This document shows positions 34,468 to 47,753 of a stretch of DNA of 64,000 nt, piece after piece. Positions within the stretch are counted from its first letter, which is position 1, and every line of letters starts with the position of its first letter. The position numbers were made by a program, and so were the translations under genes. Source of the DNA: Acanthacorydalis orientalis. Lineage: Eukaryota; Arthropoda; Insecta; Megaloptera; Corydalidae. The stretch covers positions 5,840,664 to 5,904,663 of the forward strand of contig CM068325.1 in the NCBI GenBank assembly GCA_034766995.1, in the 5' to 3' direction. Under the pieces are notes generated by a model. That model saw only the letters and a list, made by a program, of their open reading frames with translations. It did not search any database and was not told the origin of the DNA.

Positions 34468-36050
34468 ACGATTTATCGCTTCGAACGCCGGGGAGGCGCC
34501 GGCCCGAATCGTACCGTTCGCCGTTCGGAAAGAGTCGATTCTTTTCCGTACGCACGTCTTCCGTCGTCGTTTCGTATCGGGTCGGGCCGAACTTCCCGTC
34601 GTCTTCCGGTCGATTTCTCGCGGGTACGCGTTCTACGGAACGTGCTCGTGTCTTTTTCGACCGGTTCGCTTAAAACTCGTAGGCGATGCCGTTTTTGTTA
34701 TACGGAACGTTTTCATCGTTTTACGTTCGAGTCGTCTATATGTATTTATTTTATCCGATTTTTTTTCCACGACGCGCCTTTAAAAACGATAAACGATGCC
34801 ACGGCGTATATTTTTTTAGTATGTATTTATGTAAAAGACATTATTTAAGTTCGGTTATGTATTATCTATCGGTTTGTTATGTTCTTCGCAGATATTTTAC
34901 TGTCGTCGTTTACTGCTGTTAAAAATAAATCGTACGACGTTGACGAGCGTGTTTTTGTTTCTCGAAATCGAGACCTTATTCCTTTGAGTTTTTCTCGAGT
35001 AATTCAGCGAGTAGGATTCGACTCTGTCGTATCGGCAAACCGGAGTCGTTTTATAAATACGAGTGTAGGTCGATACACCGCTAGTAAAAGTAAGTCTATA
35101 TGTTTTCGAATAGAACGTTATACTTTACACCTCCGGCGGAAAACTTCGAGCGCGGACGTTTCTACTGTAAGAAATCATCTCGCTCGTTCTGTACGAACAG
35201 ATTTATAAGCTTAGTCTTTGTTCGACACCTTCGAGGCTCGTACTGTTCGATTGATCTCGACCGTACGTACGAGTCGATTTTTGTGTATAGAAAATATTTA
35301 TTAAATATGAGAATTGCAAATAATATTCCCGGAATAAAATACGAGTGTGTGTGTGTGTGTGTGTTATGTATGTATGTACATATATATATATATACACATA
35401 TATATATATAACGTAGTATATGTATTTACGTATGATGTGAAAGGTAACCCTGGACAAGTTCGTATGTCATTGAAGTAAAGTTCACATAATTCCCATTCAT
35501 AAATGATTCATAATGTGTGCGTTTAGTTTACTCTTACAATGGAATTTTGAAAAATGTTATCACTAGATTACAGGGACATTCGAGAAAATAAAACATCGGT
35601 TGGCACTACATGCCATGATAAATACTTGTGTATTATTGTGCTGTTGTTAAAAGGATCGTTTCAATTTAAATAAAAAAGACATGTAATTTCCCATATCGGG
35701 CGACGATTGTGTTCGTATACGATATTATATATTCAGAACAGGTAAGATACGCGCGCGGTACGTTGTAAGGGTGTCAAAATCGACGACAAATGTCAACGAG
35801 AACAACACGGGACGCCATTTGTGCTGTCACCAGCTCGTTATAATGAAGTAATAAGATGTAAAAAAAAACATGTCAACAACGGATGGCATTGTCGCGCGTT
35901 TCGGACTGTAACAAATGTCTTATTATATAATCGACGTGTTCACGATGTCCGCGTACGAGACTCGCGTCATACGTTGATCGTTTCTATGACTGAACTGAGG
36001 TTAGAATGGTCTAGTTTGTGTATGTGAACTGTTTTATTATTTACACGGAA
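34468..36050. other. SLC66A3 3' flank and intergenic DNA
   Basis: About 1.6 kb without a recognised gene. AATAAA at 34924-34929 probably ends SLC66A3. A (GT)n tract at about 35345-35363 and TA tracts at 35381-35410 form a compound microsatellite. The part after 35700 is presumably promoter for the next gene. Confidence 0.35.
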
Positions 36051-39000
36051 ATGGACGTGAGTGACGTGCCCGAGACGGTATCTCCGCGTCCGCTACGGCA
36101 GCGTTCGGCGACGATGCGCTGGTCGGACGCCTTCTTCGACAAGTTCCGAAGATCCATCGGCAACAGATCGTTGAACGCGCTGGTCGATCTCGTCGAGGAG
36201 TACATAAGGTATACGCCGTGCCGTGCGCTCTCGCCCGGGCGCGTCTGACACGTCCGTTCGGTTTCTAGACACGTCAAGTCGGACGTGACTCCGGCGTATC
36301 CGAATTCGAGGGGAGCGTACGCGTACGCCGCGTCGATCGCGTCGACGCTGCACGCGTTCCACGCGAAGAGATGCGACGTCGTCGAGGCCGGCGCGCTCCG
36401 CGGGGTCGGCTGTTCCGGGCCGACGTACGCGACGTACGTCCGTTCGATCGCGGAACTGATCTCGATCTACGCCGACATGCGCCTGAGGTCCGAACAGCTG
36501 ACGAACGAGTACGCCGACAAGGTGGCGCACGGCGTGATCCTGATGGCTCAGACGTACCTCGACGGCGAGCGGTTCCGGGCCGTCGACGTCGTGTTACGGA
36601 TCGCGAGGCTGAACCGACACGTGACCGCGGTCTGCGAACCGGTCTTCGAGTGAGTCTCGGCGTCCGTCGTCGGTATCGTCTGATCGGAGTCCGGACTGTT
36701 CGTTTTTCGCAGGTACCTGCTCGCGAGCGTTCCGGCGACGACGGCGTTGTCGCCGATCGACTTCACGAGGCTCGTGCTCGCGTACCGGCGGCGGAAAGCT
36801 CTGTACGAGACGGTCGAAGAGAAAGCTGTCGTCACGAACCGCGGCGCGGCCGCGCTCAGAGCGATGGGCGGTGCGCCGGTCGCGTTCGCCATGCATCCGC
36901 TCTGTAAGAAGGTTCTCAAGATAGCGATACCGGCGAGGGCGACGGACGTTCCGCGATATCTGCTCGCGACCGGGTTCAACACGATGGCCGCGATAACGGT
37001 ACGTAGGTCTCTTCGGTAGGCGGAGTTCGCGGATCACTGACCGTCTGTTTTCTGTCTTTCGATTTGCGCAGGAGTTCTTTAAATGGACGGAGACGTATCC
37101 CGATTCCGAAAACTCGCTCGACGGATTTCGTTCTTTGTCTTTGGTGAGTATGAACGTGCGCCGTACGTCACCTGAAATTTTTCCTACCTCTCGATTCGAT
37201 CGGAGTACGGCGGTACCTCGTCCGACGAACTTGATTCGTTCCGGTCCGAAATTCGTATCTCGAAACCCGGTTTTCCGTTATATCCGAGACGAATCGATCC
37301 GATCGTTTCTCGGATCCGGAAATATCGAAAAGAAAACGCGTTCGTATCCGAAACATAAGTGTTTTTATTTATTTTCGGCTTTACGTCGTTTTTAAAAATA
37401 AGCGTTTTCTATGAAAGCGCTGCCCTACGATGATTCGTTTTGTCTCTTCGGCGAAGAAGGTTCGAGTATCCGGTGTCGATCGAGTCTGTCGCCTCGTCGA
37501 CGCTCTCTTAAAGCGATCGACGACGCTGTCGGTAAAAATATCGGTGGGTCTAGATGTCACTCGGTGACCGCCTCTCTTGATTCGCTCGTGTTGCGAGATT
37601 TTTTTACATCGTTCGTTTCGATGGCTTCTTTTTTGTTGCGATCTTCTTCGCCCTCTAAAGACATTTACGTCGCTTCCTCATCCTTTTCTTTTCCCTGCTC
37701 TCTTCTTAATTCCTGTACCTCTTCGGTAGTCGGATCGACCTCGCATCGTTCTACGAACTCGTCGATGCTACCTCGACTTCCGAACGCTCGGAAATCTCAA
37801 GTTCGTAAGTCGAGGTACCGCCGTGTTTCTTTTATGACGTGTTTTCACTTCAGAATGAAAAACCGGTTCGTCGACTTCAGCAGAGAAGACAGCGACCGAT
37901 ACAGAATCGTTTTTCTCGTTCGTCCGAACCTGTGGTCATCGATTTGACAGAAGATATCGAAGACGACGCGCAGTGTAAACGGTCGCCGGACACGCCGTCC
38001 GACGTGAACTCTCCGCGTACGACGAGGCAGGCACGAAATCGTAACGACGTCGTTTCGCAAAAAAAACCGATCGCCGCGAACGACGAACCGTTGTGCATCG
38101 ATCTGACCGACGATCCGACCGACTCGCTGCCGCCGAAACCTACCCCGGGTACCGTACGACCCTCCGAGGGGCTCGAAAGTAAAACCGAACGACCGGCCGA
38201 CACGACGAACGATAAACCGATGTCGGTCGTCGTCGACCGTAAGGACTTTCTCACTAGAATCATAGGGCTCGCGGAGAAAGCCAAGAAAGACAAAGAGAAT
38301 TCGACGCCGAAGATTATAGAAGAAGAACGGACCGATAAGGAACTCTCTTCGAAAAATCCGGCACACGATGAAAACATACTCGACGGGTCGCCGGATCTCG
38401 CGGAGAGTTTCTCGAGTCCGCCGTACTTCGCGGAAAAAAACGATCGGAGCGTTTCGACGGACGCGTCGTCGGATAAAGATTCGACGGAGTTTATACTACG
38501 AGAATCCTCGATCGAAATCGTACCGGCGGTCTTTTCCGGTCCGGAGTCGAGTTCGGTCGATCGGTTTACGGTTTCCAAATGTATCGATCATTTCGAGAGT
38601 CCCGATTCCGGTATAGAAGCGTCCCCGACGTACGAAAACGAATCGGGTACGGAACTCCCGTCCTCGATCGAGTCTGCGATCAAAGACGGTGAAAAATCAT
38701 TAAAAGCGTTAGACTACTACGAGAACGCCCCGAAGTCTCACGAGGTCGACGAACGGTTCGTTTCCGAAAGCGACCGAGGACACGAAGAAGTCCGTGTCGG
38801 AGAGGAACGACGATATACGGTTCCGTCGACGGACGTAGGGTTCGGATACTACGACGACGTCCGTCGGGAAACGTCGACGAGCGCGGACGGAGAAGCGAGC
38901 GAGGGAGCGACGACGATCGACGACTCCGCCGGAAGAAACGGTCGATTCGAGAGCACGGAAGGAACGAAACGTATTCGAGAAGCGGTATCGTACGATGTCG

Positions 39001-42000
39001 ACGATCTCGAAGACCGTCGGTGTCGGCCCGTCACGAGATCCGAGTCGAGTCCGAAGCGTGCGGTCTGCGACGACGGCCCTACGGAAATCGATACGGATCC
39101 TCGAACGGAAAATCCGGAAGAGATCGAGCGTACGTACGAAATCGAAACGACGTCCGAGGAAATTCACGATAGAGCGGGCGACGGTCCGACCGTTCCGGCG
39201 AACGTAGAGATCGACGACGTCGAAACGATCGTCAGAATAGATGAGAAAAAGACGATCGAGGGGACGATTCACGTCGCTAACATCGAGTCGTTGCAGAACG
39301 TTAGATTCGGTACGAGTAGAAGGCACGTCGTCGCGATCGATTCATCCGAGGAAAGCGATCGTGCCGACGACGCGACCGGCGAGGAACGAGAGATCGATCG
39401 TCCGAATTCGCAGTCGGAAATCGAACGGAGGATGTTCGGTTCGATCGCGGAATTCGTCGAGAAGTTTTCGGGAACTCTGAAAAACTTCGAAGATACGGAC
39501 GAACCGGCCGTAGAAGCGACCGGCCTGAACGACGACGATTGCTCGTCGGACGCGGGTCTGAGCGAGAAGATTTCGGCCGTTCACATATCGGCGAAGTCCG
39601 ACAGGTTACGTGTCGTGTCTCCTACGGACGTGCAGACGTTCGCCGGGTACGCAAGCCCGGAGAACGCTCGTACTCGGCGGGTCTATGAAACCGGATCGGA
39701 ACGCTACGACCGTTTCGATACGTGCAGGCTTCCGGAACATGCGACGTCCGGTTTCGAGACCGGTGCGACGGAGACGAAAGGCCAACCTAAACATCTCGTG
39801 ACTTTAGCCTCGAGGAAAATATTCGACACGCCGGCCTACGACCGGAAGTATGAAAACGATCGTGCGATGTCGTTCGCTCCTAGCGTGGAACCCGTCGACG
39901 TGAAACGAGAAGTTCCGGTTCCGCAGCAGATCGTCGAACGAGTTCAGAACGACACGGAAGCGCCGTGCGGAATTCACAAAGAGATCGTCAAGTTAAGGCC
40001 GGGCATCGAGTTGACGAACGAACATAAGAACCACGCGAGGATCGGCACGAAACTCGATAAAACGAAAAAGCAGGTTCGTATCAGGTTTCAGGAAAACGGC
40101 ACAGAGAACGCTAAGCAACAGAATTCGCTGAGGAACGTACGCATAGACTCTAGAACGAACCGAGATCTTCGAACGAACGAGGGTCCGCGAGAGCCGAAGA
40201 AACCGATCGATTTGAAATCGATACAGACGGACCAGGATTCGTTCGAGAGTTTTTTCAAAGGTAAATACGCCCCGAACGAGAACGTGACCGACTCCGATAC
40301 GTCGAAATCGCCGTCTCCGTCGAAGACGAACGCGTGCGCGACCTCCGAAACGGTTCCGCCGCCGCCGCCGATCGATCGACCCGATCCGTTCGTCGACCGT
40401 GAAACCGTAAAGAAGTCGACGCAGTACGAGCGGGTTCAGAAAGTGTCGACGTACACGGAAGACGGTGTGAAACTCATAGTGCCGATATTGAAGGTCAGGA
40501 AAGACATCGACGCCGTCGACAAGGATTCGAAAAAGAAAGAGACTGGCGAAAAGAAGAGACCGGAAAAGTCGAGAGTCGGATTCAGCGTGTGGGAGACGAA
40601 CTACTGCCACGGAGATCCGAGCAAAAAGGACGCGACGATCGTCAAAGAGCGAAGGACGCAGTAAGACGTACGTCCGACGCGTAAAGACACACGTATTTAA
40701 GTCGTTTCGTTTTCGTAGGTCCGACGTTATATTGAAAAACAAAACGGGTAAGGAGTTTGCGGTCGCGACGAACGGTTCGTTCACGACGAAGCGTCAGACC
40801 GGTATCCTGATCAAACGCGATTACGGGAAGCTGCCTCCTGGCCGAGCGGCGCTCGAAGACGACGTACGCAACGCGAAGATCGCGGTCCGCAGGCCGAGCC
40901 TCGAAGAGACGATCTCGACGTCGAGAACGGTATCGAAACGTCGAACGTACGCCGAAGACATCCGAACAGGTACCGTCGCCGATAGATCGAGACAGAAACC
41001 CGTCAAAATCCTCCCCGACGATCCACTTCCCGATCCCTCTCCGAAACGGGGCGGTCGCGCGGAGCGAGCCGGAAAGAAAACCAGAGAGACGTCCGGACGG
41101 AAATCCGAGAACGGGCGTTCGTCGAAGAGGCGAACCGAAGACGCGCGGAACGACACGAGATCGAAGAGGAAAAAGACAGAGAGACACGGCGATCCGGCCG
41201 TCGAACCGAAACGGAAGAAGACGGTGAGTTTCGTGAACGCTACGGATCCGTTCGCGGACTCGATCGGAATCGCGGACGGTCCTCGAGACGAGAACGCGAG
41301 AGGAACTCCGTCGTCGAACGTCGGTTTTTTCGGGATTCCGGAAAGCGCGGACGACGCGTCCGGACTCGTCTCGCACCAGAAGCGGGCGTGCGAGATCGAA
41401 GCGAGGTTTCCGATTCCAAAAAACTCGGAGACGCCTCGGAGTCCGGAACCGCCGGACCTCTATCCGGAGTTCTCGAATTCCCCGAAATTCCTCTCGGACG
41501 ACGACGGCGTATCGAAGAAACGCATGTTAGACGCAGCGCTCGACTCGCTCTCAGACATTCCGCCGTACAATCCGAGCCCGGAGATTCCGAAGCAGGCGCG
41601 TGTCGTTTCGGAATTCGTCGACGTTAAACCGACGGTTCCGTGGCCGGTCGAAATCAAGACGGACGAAGGTTCGTCCGACGCTTGGCCGGACCGGACCGAC
41701 GACAACGCCTTGTTACCTTTTAAAAAACGAAAGCTGACGTCCGAAGAGGAACGGATACGCAACCAGATGAAGACCGAGCGCTGGAAGATGTCGGACGTGA
41801 ACGTGTCGTATCCGTCGACGCCGATGATCTCGATAGCCGAGCTCGCGCTCGAGCACTACGACATAAACCGACGTATGTTCAAGACTCCGGCTCAGCTGAA
41901 GGCGCTGCCTCCGTTGCCGCCCGCTTACGTCCCTCGATTCACGGCCGTCGTGTCGGACGTGCTCGGGAGTAACCTTAACATCAACAACCACACTTACAAT

Positions 42001-42192
42001 TACCCTACGATCAATTACCACGTGAACGGCGTCCCTTTCCTGAATTTCGACTGTAACGGAAGTTACGGAATGTCCCCGGTCGTCGTCTCGACGTTGTCTT
42101 GCGAAGGAACGTGCGGGACGCCGGCGTGCCCGGGTATCTGTGCGGTCAGACCGGATGTCCGTCAGGAAAACTTCGATAAGAGGAACTTATAA
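36051..42192 (+). CDS. Large unrecognised protein: helical N-terminus, long disordered region with SUMO-interacting motifs
   Basis: Exons 36051-36208, 36269-36649, 36713-36998, 37072-37143, 37854-40660 and 40719-42192 agree in phase and would encode 1725 residues. I do not recognise the family. Residues about 15-290 look globular and alpha-helical (LNALVDLVEEYIRHVKSD, AELISIYADMRLRSEQL, DFTRLVLAYRRRKAL, ATGFNTMAAITEFFKW). Exon 5 is a 2.8-kb, Glu/Asp/Ser/Arg-rich, probably disordered chain. It opens with two motifs of the SUMO-interacting type, VVIDLTED (326-333) and CIDLTDD (380-386). Exon 6 has many basic NLS-like clusters (KRKK, KKRK). It ends in a more ordered segment with IAELALEHYDINRRMFKTP and a Cys-rich CEGTCGTPACPGIC. 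A nuclear, SUMO-linked protein is inferred. The join across the 710-bp intron 37144-37853 is the weakest step; exons 1-4 and 5-6 could be two genes. AATAAA at 42743. Confidence 0.6.
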
Positions 42193-42742
42193 CTTTGTCC
42201 GCGTAGACGGACGTCTATTTTTGTTCGAATTCTTTTTCTTTTTTTTTATATTTTAAATATTTTCATCGGAAACGATTCAGACTGAGATAAAAGCGCTTCT
42301 GTAATTTAACGTAAAGAGAGTAAGATCGTTTAAATATTTATCGATACTATCGTTCATAGTAATATATTATTTGTTTTTGTTTGAAATCTTTATAAAGCCT
42401 TCGGAGGCGGCAGATAGTGTTTTCGTTAACGATTCAGATATTTTATAACCGTTCCTATTCGGTCTCGTTCGATCGAGCGCCGTTCGATCGAATTCGAATC
42501 GCGTCGCCGAGGAAGAACCGAAGCTCGTCGTAGAAGATGACGGAAGAGCGAAACGAGAAGATTCACACGGCGCCGAAGATGTCGAAGAGGATACCGAAGT
42601 TTCGTAGAAGCCGTCGAAAAGTTTCCTTCGATAGAGACGGGTCGGGCCTCGTACCTTAACTGTTTTTGAAGTAGTCAATATAATATCGAATCAGTATTTG
42701 TTTTTTCAGTATACAAGATACGAATTTCTTTCTAACGATAGA

Positions 42743-42748
42743 AATAAA
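42743..42748 (+). terminator. Poly(A) signal between the two large unrecognised genes
   Basis: AATAAA about 550 bases past the stop at 42192. It supports treating the genes on either side as separate transcripts. The rest of 42193-43186 shows no certain exon. A weak frame at 42537-42659 (reading MTEERNEKIHTAPKMSKRIP) and another at 42980-43186 are possible 5' exons of the next gene, but neither joins in phase with a good donor. Confidence 0.4.
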
Positions 42749-43186
42749 ACTATTCGGCGTTCGGCCGTTGTTTTCTGTGTAAAGTAAATAATTGTTCGTT
42801 TCGTAGAATCATTTTTGCATAAGTACGTACGTGTTCGTATATTCATAAACATTTGAAATCAAACGCTTGTTTTTTAGAAAAAAAAAACCTTTGTTTCTTT
42901 AACGATTGCAATTTCGTACACTTTTATTTTCTACTACCCGCCAGAAAATGTCTACTGTTTCGGTAATTCGTCTTTCATAATGTTTTTAGAAGAGACGATC
43001 CGTTTTCGTTCGTACGGACCGACGTTCGATTTCGGTTTCTCTCGTCGTCGTAAAACCGTAACCTTACTTTATTCGACGAACCGAGATCGGGCGTCGGTCG
43101 TCCGAAGGTCGAGAACGACGAACGGATCGTCTCGCACGTGCCTCGATTCCGTACGATCGCTAACGCTATCCTCGTATTACGTTTAG

Positions 43187-46100
43187 ATGACGAAACGACG
43201 TTCGATTACGTTCGGAATCGCTCGCCGTACGGACGTAAGCTCGACGAGTACGGACGCCTCCGCGTCGTGCTGACACGCCTCGACCCCGTCGATTTGGCGA
43301 TACTCGAAGGTCAGATTTCGATCGATTATCTTTTTCTCGCGTTATCGTTTCACGACTGACGAAGCTTTCGTTACAGCGCAAGGTTTCTTGAACCTGAGGA
43401 GTTCGATCATGAAAGGACGTACGAACCGGAGAGGTCCGAAGAAGAAAAACGACTTCGATACGGTGCGGTCCGGGAAGAAAGGTCAGTATGAACGAATGAA
43501 TATATATATTTATTTATTTATTTATTTATTTGTATCCGAGGTACATAGTGACCTTTTACAAAGGTGGTTGGTGTTATTTTACACGTGCTTATTTTTATAA
43601 TACAGTTTTACAATTTAAATAGTAATAACGGTTAGTTTGAATACGAAGGTGTGTCAAAAGGTCTAATCAATCGGTGTGTACTCTGTTTTTAGCGTGTCTA
43701 GCGCTTGGGTTTCGAAATTTTTATTTATTTTCCTTTGATAAAATGTATCTGCCATTTCGGGACTTTGTACTTTGAGATTGTTTTGGAAGCGCTGTCACTA
43801 GTGGCATTTGATCGATGCAGACGCACGCCGATTCGTTGTTCGCAGGACGAACGTAGGTTATGTACAGTCTGTATGCAAGAAGATCGCGTTTATAATACAG
43901 ATTTTAGGTTAGGATGCTTTGTTTGTAGTTTTCGCCACAGTTACAGTTGTTTTCATGACGCTGATATTTTAAATGATAACGCGTAATTAAGATTGCACAC
44001 ACTTTCATTTAAGTGAGATTATTTCGATTTATTACTATAATCTGTAAAATACGTTTGGGCACATTTGACATATCGCTCCTTTTTACACAGTTTCTATCGA
44101 CCATACAAGAAAGGTCAGTGCTGTCGGTGTGTTTTGCACTTATTTTAGAACGTTTTCGTCTTACAGCGAAGTTGCCGAGACGTCGGCGACGCAGTCGAGC
44201 CGAGATCGAACGAGACGAATTGGTGTCGCCGAAACGCAGGACGAGGAGCTCGTCGATCGGCCGAACGGATACAGGTAAAGAACGCGGAGCGTTTTTTTTT
44301 TTTTAGAGAAGCTCGGTCGTACGTGCGTTTTGCCTACGTTACCGTCGGTTTTTCGGATCGGTCGAGCGTCCGTTCTTCGACGTGCCGCCGGTCTCGTGCG
44401 GCTGTCCGATTCCGAATTCTGTCCGTGTTTTTTTACGAAGTGTCGACGGACGCTCGGCCGACTCTAAAAGACGAACGACGACGCAACGGTGTTTTCATAG
44501 GACCCGAACCGCACGTCTTCGTTTCAGATAAAGAGGCACCGACGAAGACTCCGGTCCGAACGTCCGTTCCGCCGAACCGTCGTACGACGCGTAGCCAGAA
44601 CAGGTCGGTTCCGTCGAAGAAGCTCGACGATTATGTCTACGGATTCGATTCGGACGAACCGTACGAAGGGACCGACTTCCGAATCTCTAGAGAGAGACAT
44701 AAGTTTGCCGCGGAGAAGCTCGACTCGCTCATGGCCGAAATGGAGAAAGATATTTATTCCGGTAAAGAGATGAAATCCGTCGAAAACCGATCGGTACTTC
44801 CGATCGGAACCGAGAGTACGGGAAACGTCGCCGACGAGGTAGATATGATCCAGTCGAACGCTATAGACTCTTCGCAGGATAACGTCGTCGACGCCGTTTC
44901 CGACGTTCGCGAATCTCGTCGGGACTCGGTTCTCGAAAAGAATGCGGAAGAAGTCCTTGAGAATTCGGCGGTGCGGAACGACGATTCGATCGAACCGACG
45001 TCCGAAGACGCGCTACGCGGAGACGACGGACGAGAAACGTCTTACGATCGTTCGAACGACGGACCTGAACCGGAAATCGGGGAGGCCGCCGTAGAGAGGA
45101 CGACCTCGGACGGTTCCGAAGAACGAGAAACGGCGCCGACCTCCGCCGAGGAAGATCGAGCGCGGGCCGAAGATCCGGTCAAGGACGAAAAGTTCGAAGA
45201 GTACGCGTCGACGGGCGTCGTGCTCGAACAGTTTCGTGAATCGAGCGTCGAGAGGAGCGTCGAACAGAACGACTTTCGAAAAAACCCGGTTCCGGAGGTC
45301 GACGATCGTTCCGAGAAAACTAAGTCGACGTGCGAGGATTCGTTCCTCGTGCACGCGGACCACTCGAACCTACTGAAGTTGGTGTACAAAAAGTTAAACG
45401 AGGAGCCGGCAGAGAAAACCGACAGCGTCGAGGTCGAAGCTTCGGTCGCCGAACCGAGTTCGAAAAGCTCCGAAATCGAAAAAAAAAAGAAGCGGTCGGC
45501 TCGGAAGAGGAAAGAAACGAACGGCGTGGCCGTTCGATCGCCGCGTGCGGACCGTTCGGCCGCCGGCGAATCGAAGCACGATCGACGCGTGTTCTCGGAA
45601 GGTTACGTTCCCGGAGAGATTCGACCGTTGTCCATCGTGGACGAGTATATCAGGAACGAAACTTTAAAAAAAAAGACGTTCGAGCGACGCGCTTCGATTT
45701 CGAAAACGAGCGAAGATCCGTTCGCCGAAAAACGAATCGTTCGTCGCGACGAATTCGGCGCCTGTCTGATCGAATCTGATTTTTATTCGAAGAGCGCCGC
45801 TCCGGCTTACGGTCTACGAACTTGGGAGAACGACTCGCACACGGATTCGGATTCTTCGACGCGGGCGGTCATCTCCGACACGCCCGACGATTCGTCGAGT
45901 CCGAACACGGATTACTCGGTGCCGAATCCTCTCCGGAAGAAGCGGAAGAAGACGCTGCCGAGGATATTCGACGCGTACGCCGGTTACGAATGGACGAACG
46001 GCACGATCGAGGCTGAAAAACCGAAGAACGCGCTACCGAGGACGTACGTGAGAAAGCGGAAATCTATTCTGAACCCGTATCTGCCCGACGATACGGGCAG

Positions 46101-46419
46101 ATTCCGTACCGCCGAGAAGAAGGTCGTTCGGTTTCAGCTGGAGAGCACCGCCGTATCGGACGACGCGACGTCGAAGCCGAAAAAGAAAAGGCTCGGCACG
46201 CGCGTCCAGCACAACGGGAAGCGCGCCGCTCGTCACGTCACCGGAGATTCGCTCTTCGAGGACGTCGCCTCTAAGTACGGTCGTTCGGCGTCACCGGACT
46301 TCGTGTCCGACGACGATAGAAACCCGACGGCGTACGCGGTCGTCATCGAAGACGCCGTCACGACGGTCTCTCCGTCCGGAATCGTCGATTCGAACGACAT
46401 GTTCGAGGATAACAGATAG
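43187..46419 (+). CDS. Unrecognised basic/acidic disordered nuclear-type protein (5' end not found)
   Basis: Exons 43187-43309, 43377-43481, 44167-44274 and 44528-46419 join in phase to at least 741 residues. The first exon begins in the middle of a codon, so at least one upstream exon with the start is missing from this model. The early exons read FDYVRNRSPYGRKLDEYGRL, GFLNLRSSIMKGRTNRRGPKKK and KLPRRRRRSRAEIERDELVSP. The last, 1.9-kb exon opens with KKLDDYVYGFDSDEPYEGTD and a short helix (HKFAAEKLDSLMAEMEKDI). It continues as Glu/Ser/Asp-rich chain and has bipartite NLS-like clusters (KKKKRSARKRK, LRKKRKKTLP). Near the C-terminus, RIFDAYAGYEW and KSILNPYLPDD look more conserved. Probably nuclear; function unknown. 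The 685-bp second intron shown (43482-44166) carries a (TATT)n tract. AATAAA at 46734-46739. Confidence 0.6.
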
Positions 46420-47753
46420 CCTCGGTGCTTATTCAGTGCATACTGAATGTAGTTTCTTTATCGTTACGATTTTCCGTACCTGAATGATGTATAGTTCGCG
46501 GCACGTATATAAACGCGGCGGCGTTCTGTTTTACGTACGTGTGCGTAGACGCGATCGAGACCGCAGAGGGGGACGACGGAGAAACGGTCTCGGATGCCGC
46601 CGTTCGATACGAAACGCGGCGCGGCCGTCTCGGAGAAACCGATACGCCGTGAAAATCCGTACGTAGATATCGGTTCGGTTCTCGATATACGTAGACCGTT
46701 TTTATAACGATAAAGTCGTTAAGCTCGTGATCAAATAAATGTATCCTATTTTATCGTTTTTTTTTTTAAAAAGAACATCGGTTCGACGTGCTAAAAATTT
46801 ATTAACTTGTATATACAGTCGAACTACAGAGTGTTTATTGGATAGATTTTTATAGGTTATAATTGAATAAAAGGATTTTAATGGAATAAGAACTTGGAAA
46901 AAAACACTAGTGATTGTTCTGTTGTCACATACTGTATAGGTTATTTGAATTGTGTGTATGATTTTATATAATGTGTACATTTTCGAAATAAAAACATCTA
47001 TTTATGTATTGAGAATAAAGAACATTTTCGAACGAAAGGGATAGCTCACGTGTTCGAAAGAACGAGCCCGTTAGGTTTCGGTCGGCGGTCTATCGGCATC
47101 TGCTCGGGTTTCGAACAGAATTCGCACGATTTATTTACTTCACGGCGTTTAATCTTTCTGTACGTTTTTCAGTCACGATAGCGGAGTGCCGTACGATCGT
47201 TGCCCTACGCGGAGTCCGGGTTCGTTTTCGGGTGTGCGAACGGTATAGAATAAAAAAAATGAAGAACCGACCTTCGGAGTCTGTCTGGTCAAAATGAAAG
47301 GAATATCCTTTTAGCAAGCGATTCGCAACTCGACCTTTGGTTTGTTTTTACGTTCGGTGAGATTTAGCATAGGTGGAAAATATTTTTTAAAGTCGAGGCA
47401 CTCTAGTGGCAAACAGGGAGAGTTTGCCCTACATATAATTGTCCGTATCGATGAAGGAAAGTCGTGTTTCGTGAAACGAATTGCTTTCTTGAAATTCACG
47501 TTCGATTTCCTATGATTTAAAGGCTTCTGATAAAAAAATCTCATAACATTGTAAAAAAATGACCTTTCGGAAAGGTCGCGCCGTATCGTGTTTTGACGAA
47601 TGTTTTTAGGACATAACCTCAAACAAAAAAAAAAGATAAACATGACACATCGACGCCCGCTTAGCTAATAATAATCGTATCGGTTTGCGATCCGTCCGTC
47701 TGTACTTCAGAAAACAATTCGATAAAATGTAAATAAATGAATCGTAGATTACG
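46420..47753. other. Intergenic DNA between the unrecognised gene and COLGALT
   Basis: AATAAA at 46734-46739 is the likely 3' end of the upstream gene. The remaining ~1 kb is AT-rich, with several poly(A)/poly(T) runs and no coding exon. The COLGALT promoter must lie near its right edge. Confidence 0.35.

Noticed and set aside
42537..42659. Possible first exon (MTEERNEKIHTAPKMSKR...) of the gene at 43187
   Set aside because: Its only good donor leaves phase 0, but the next exon needs one leading base, and it precedes a poly(A) signal at 42743.
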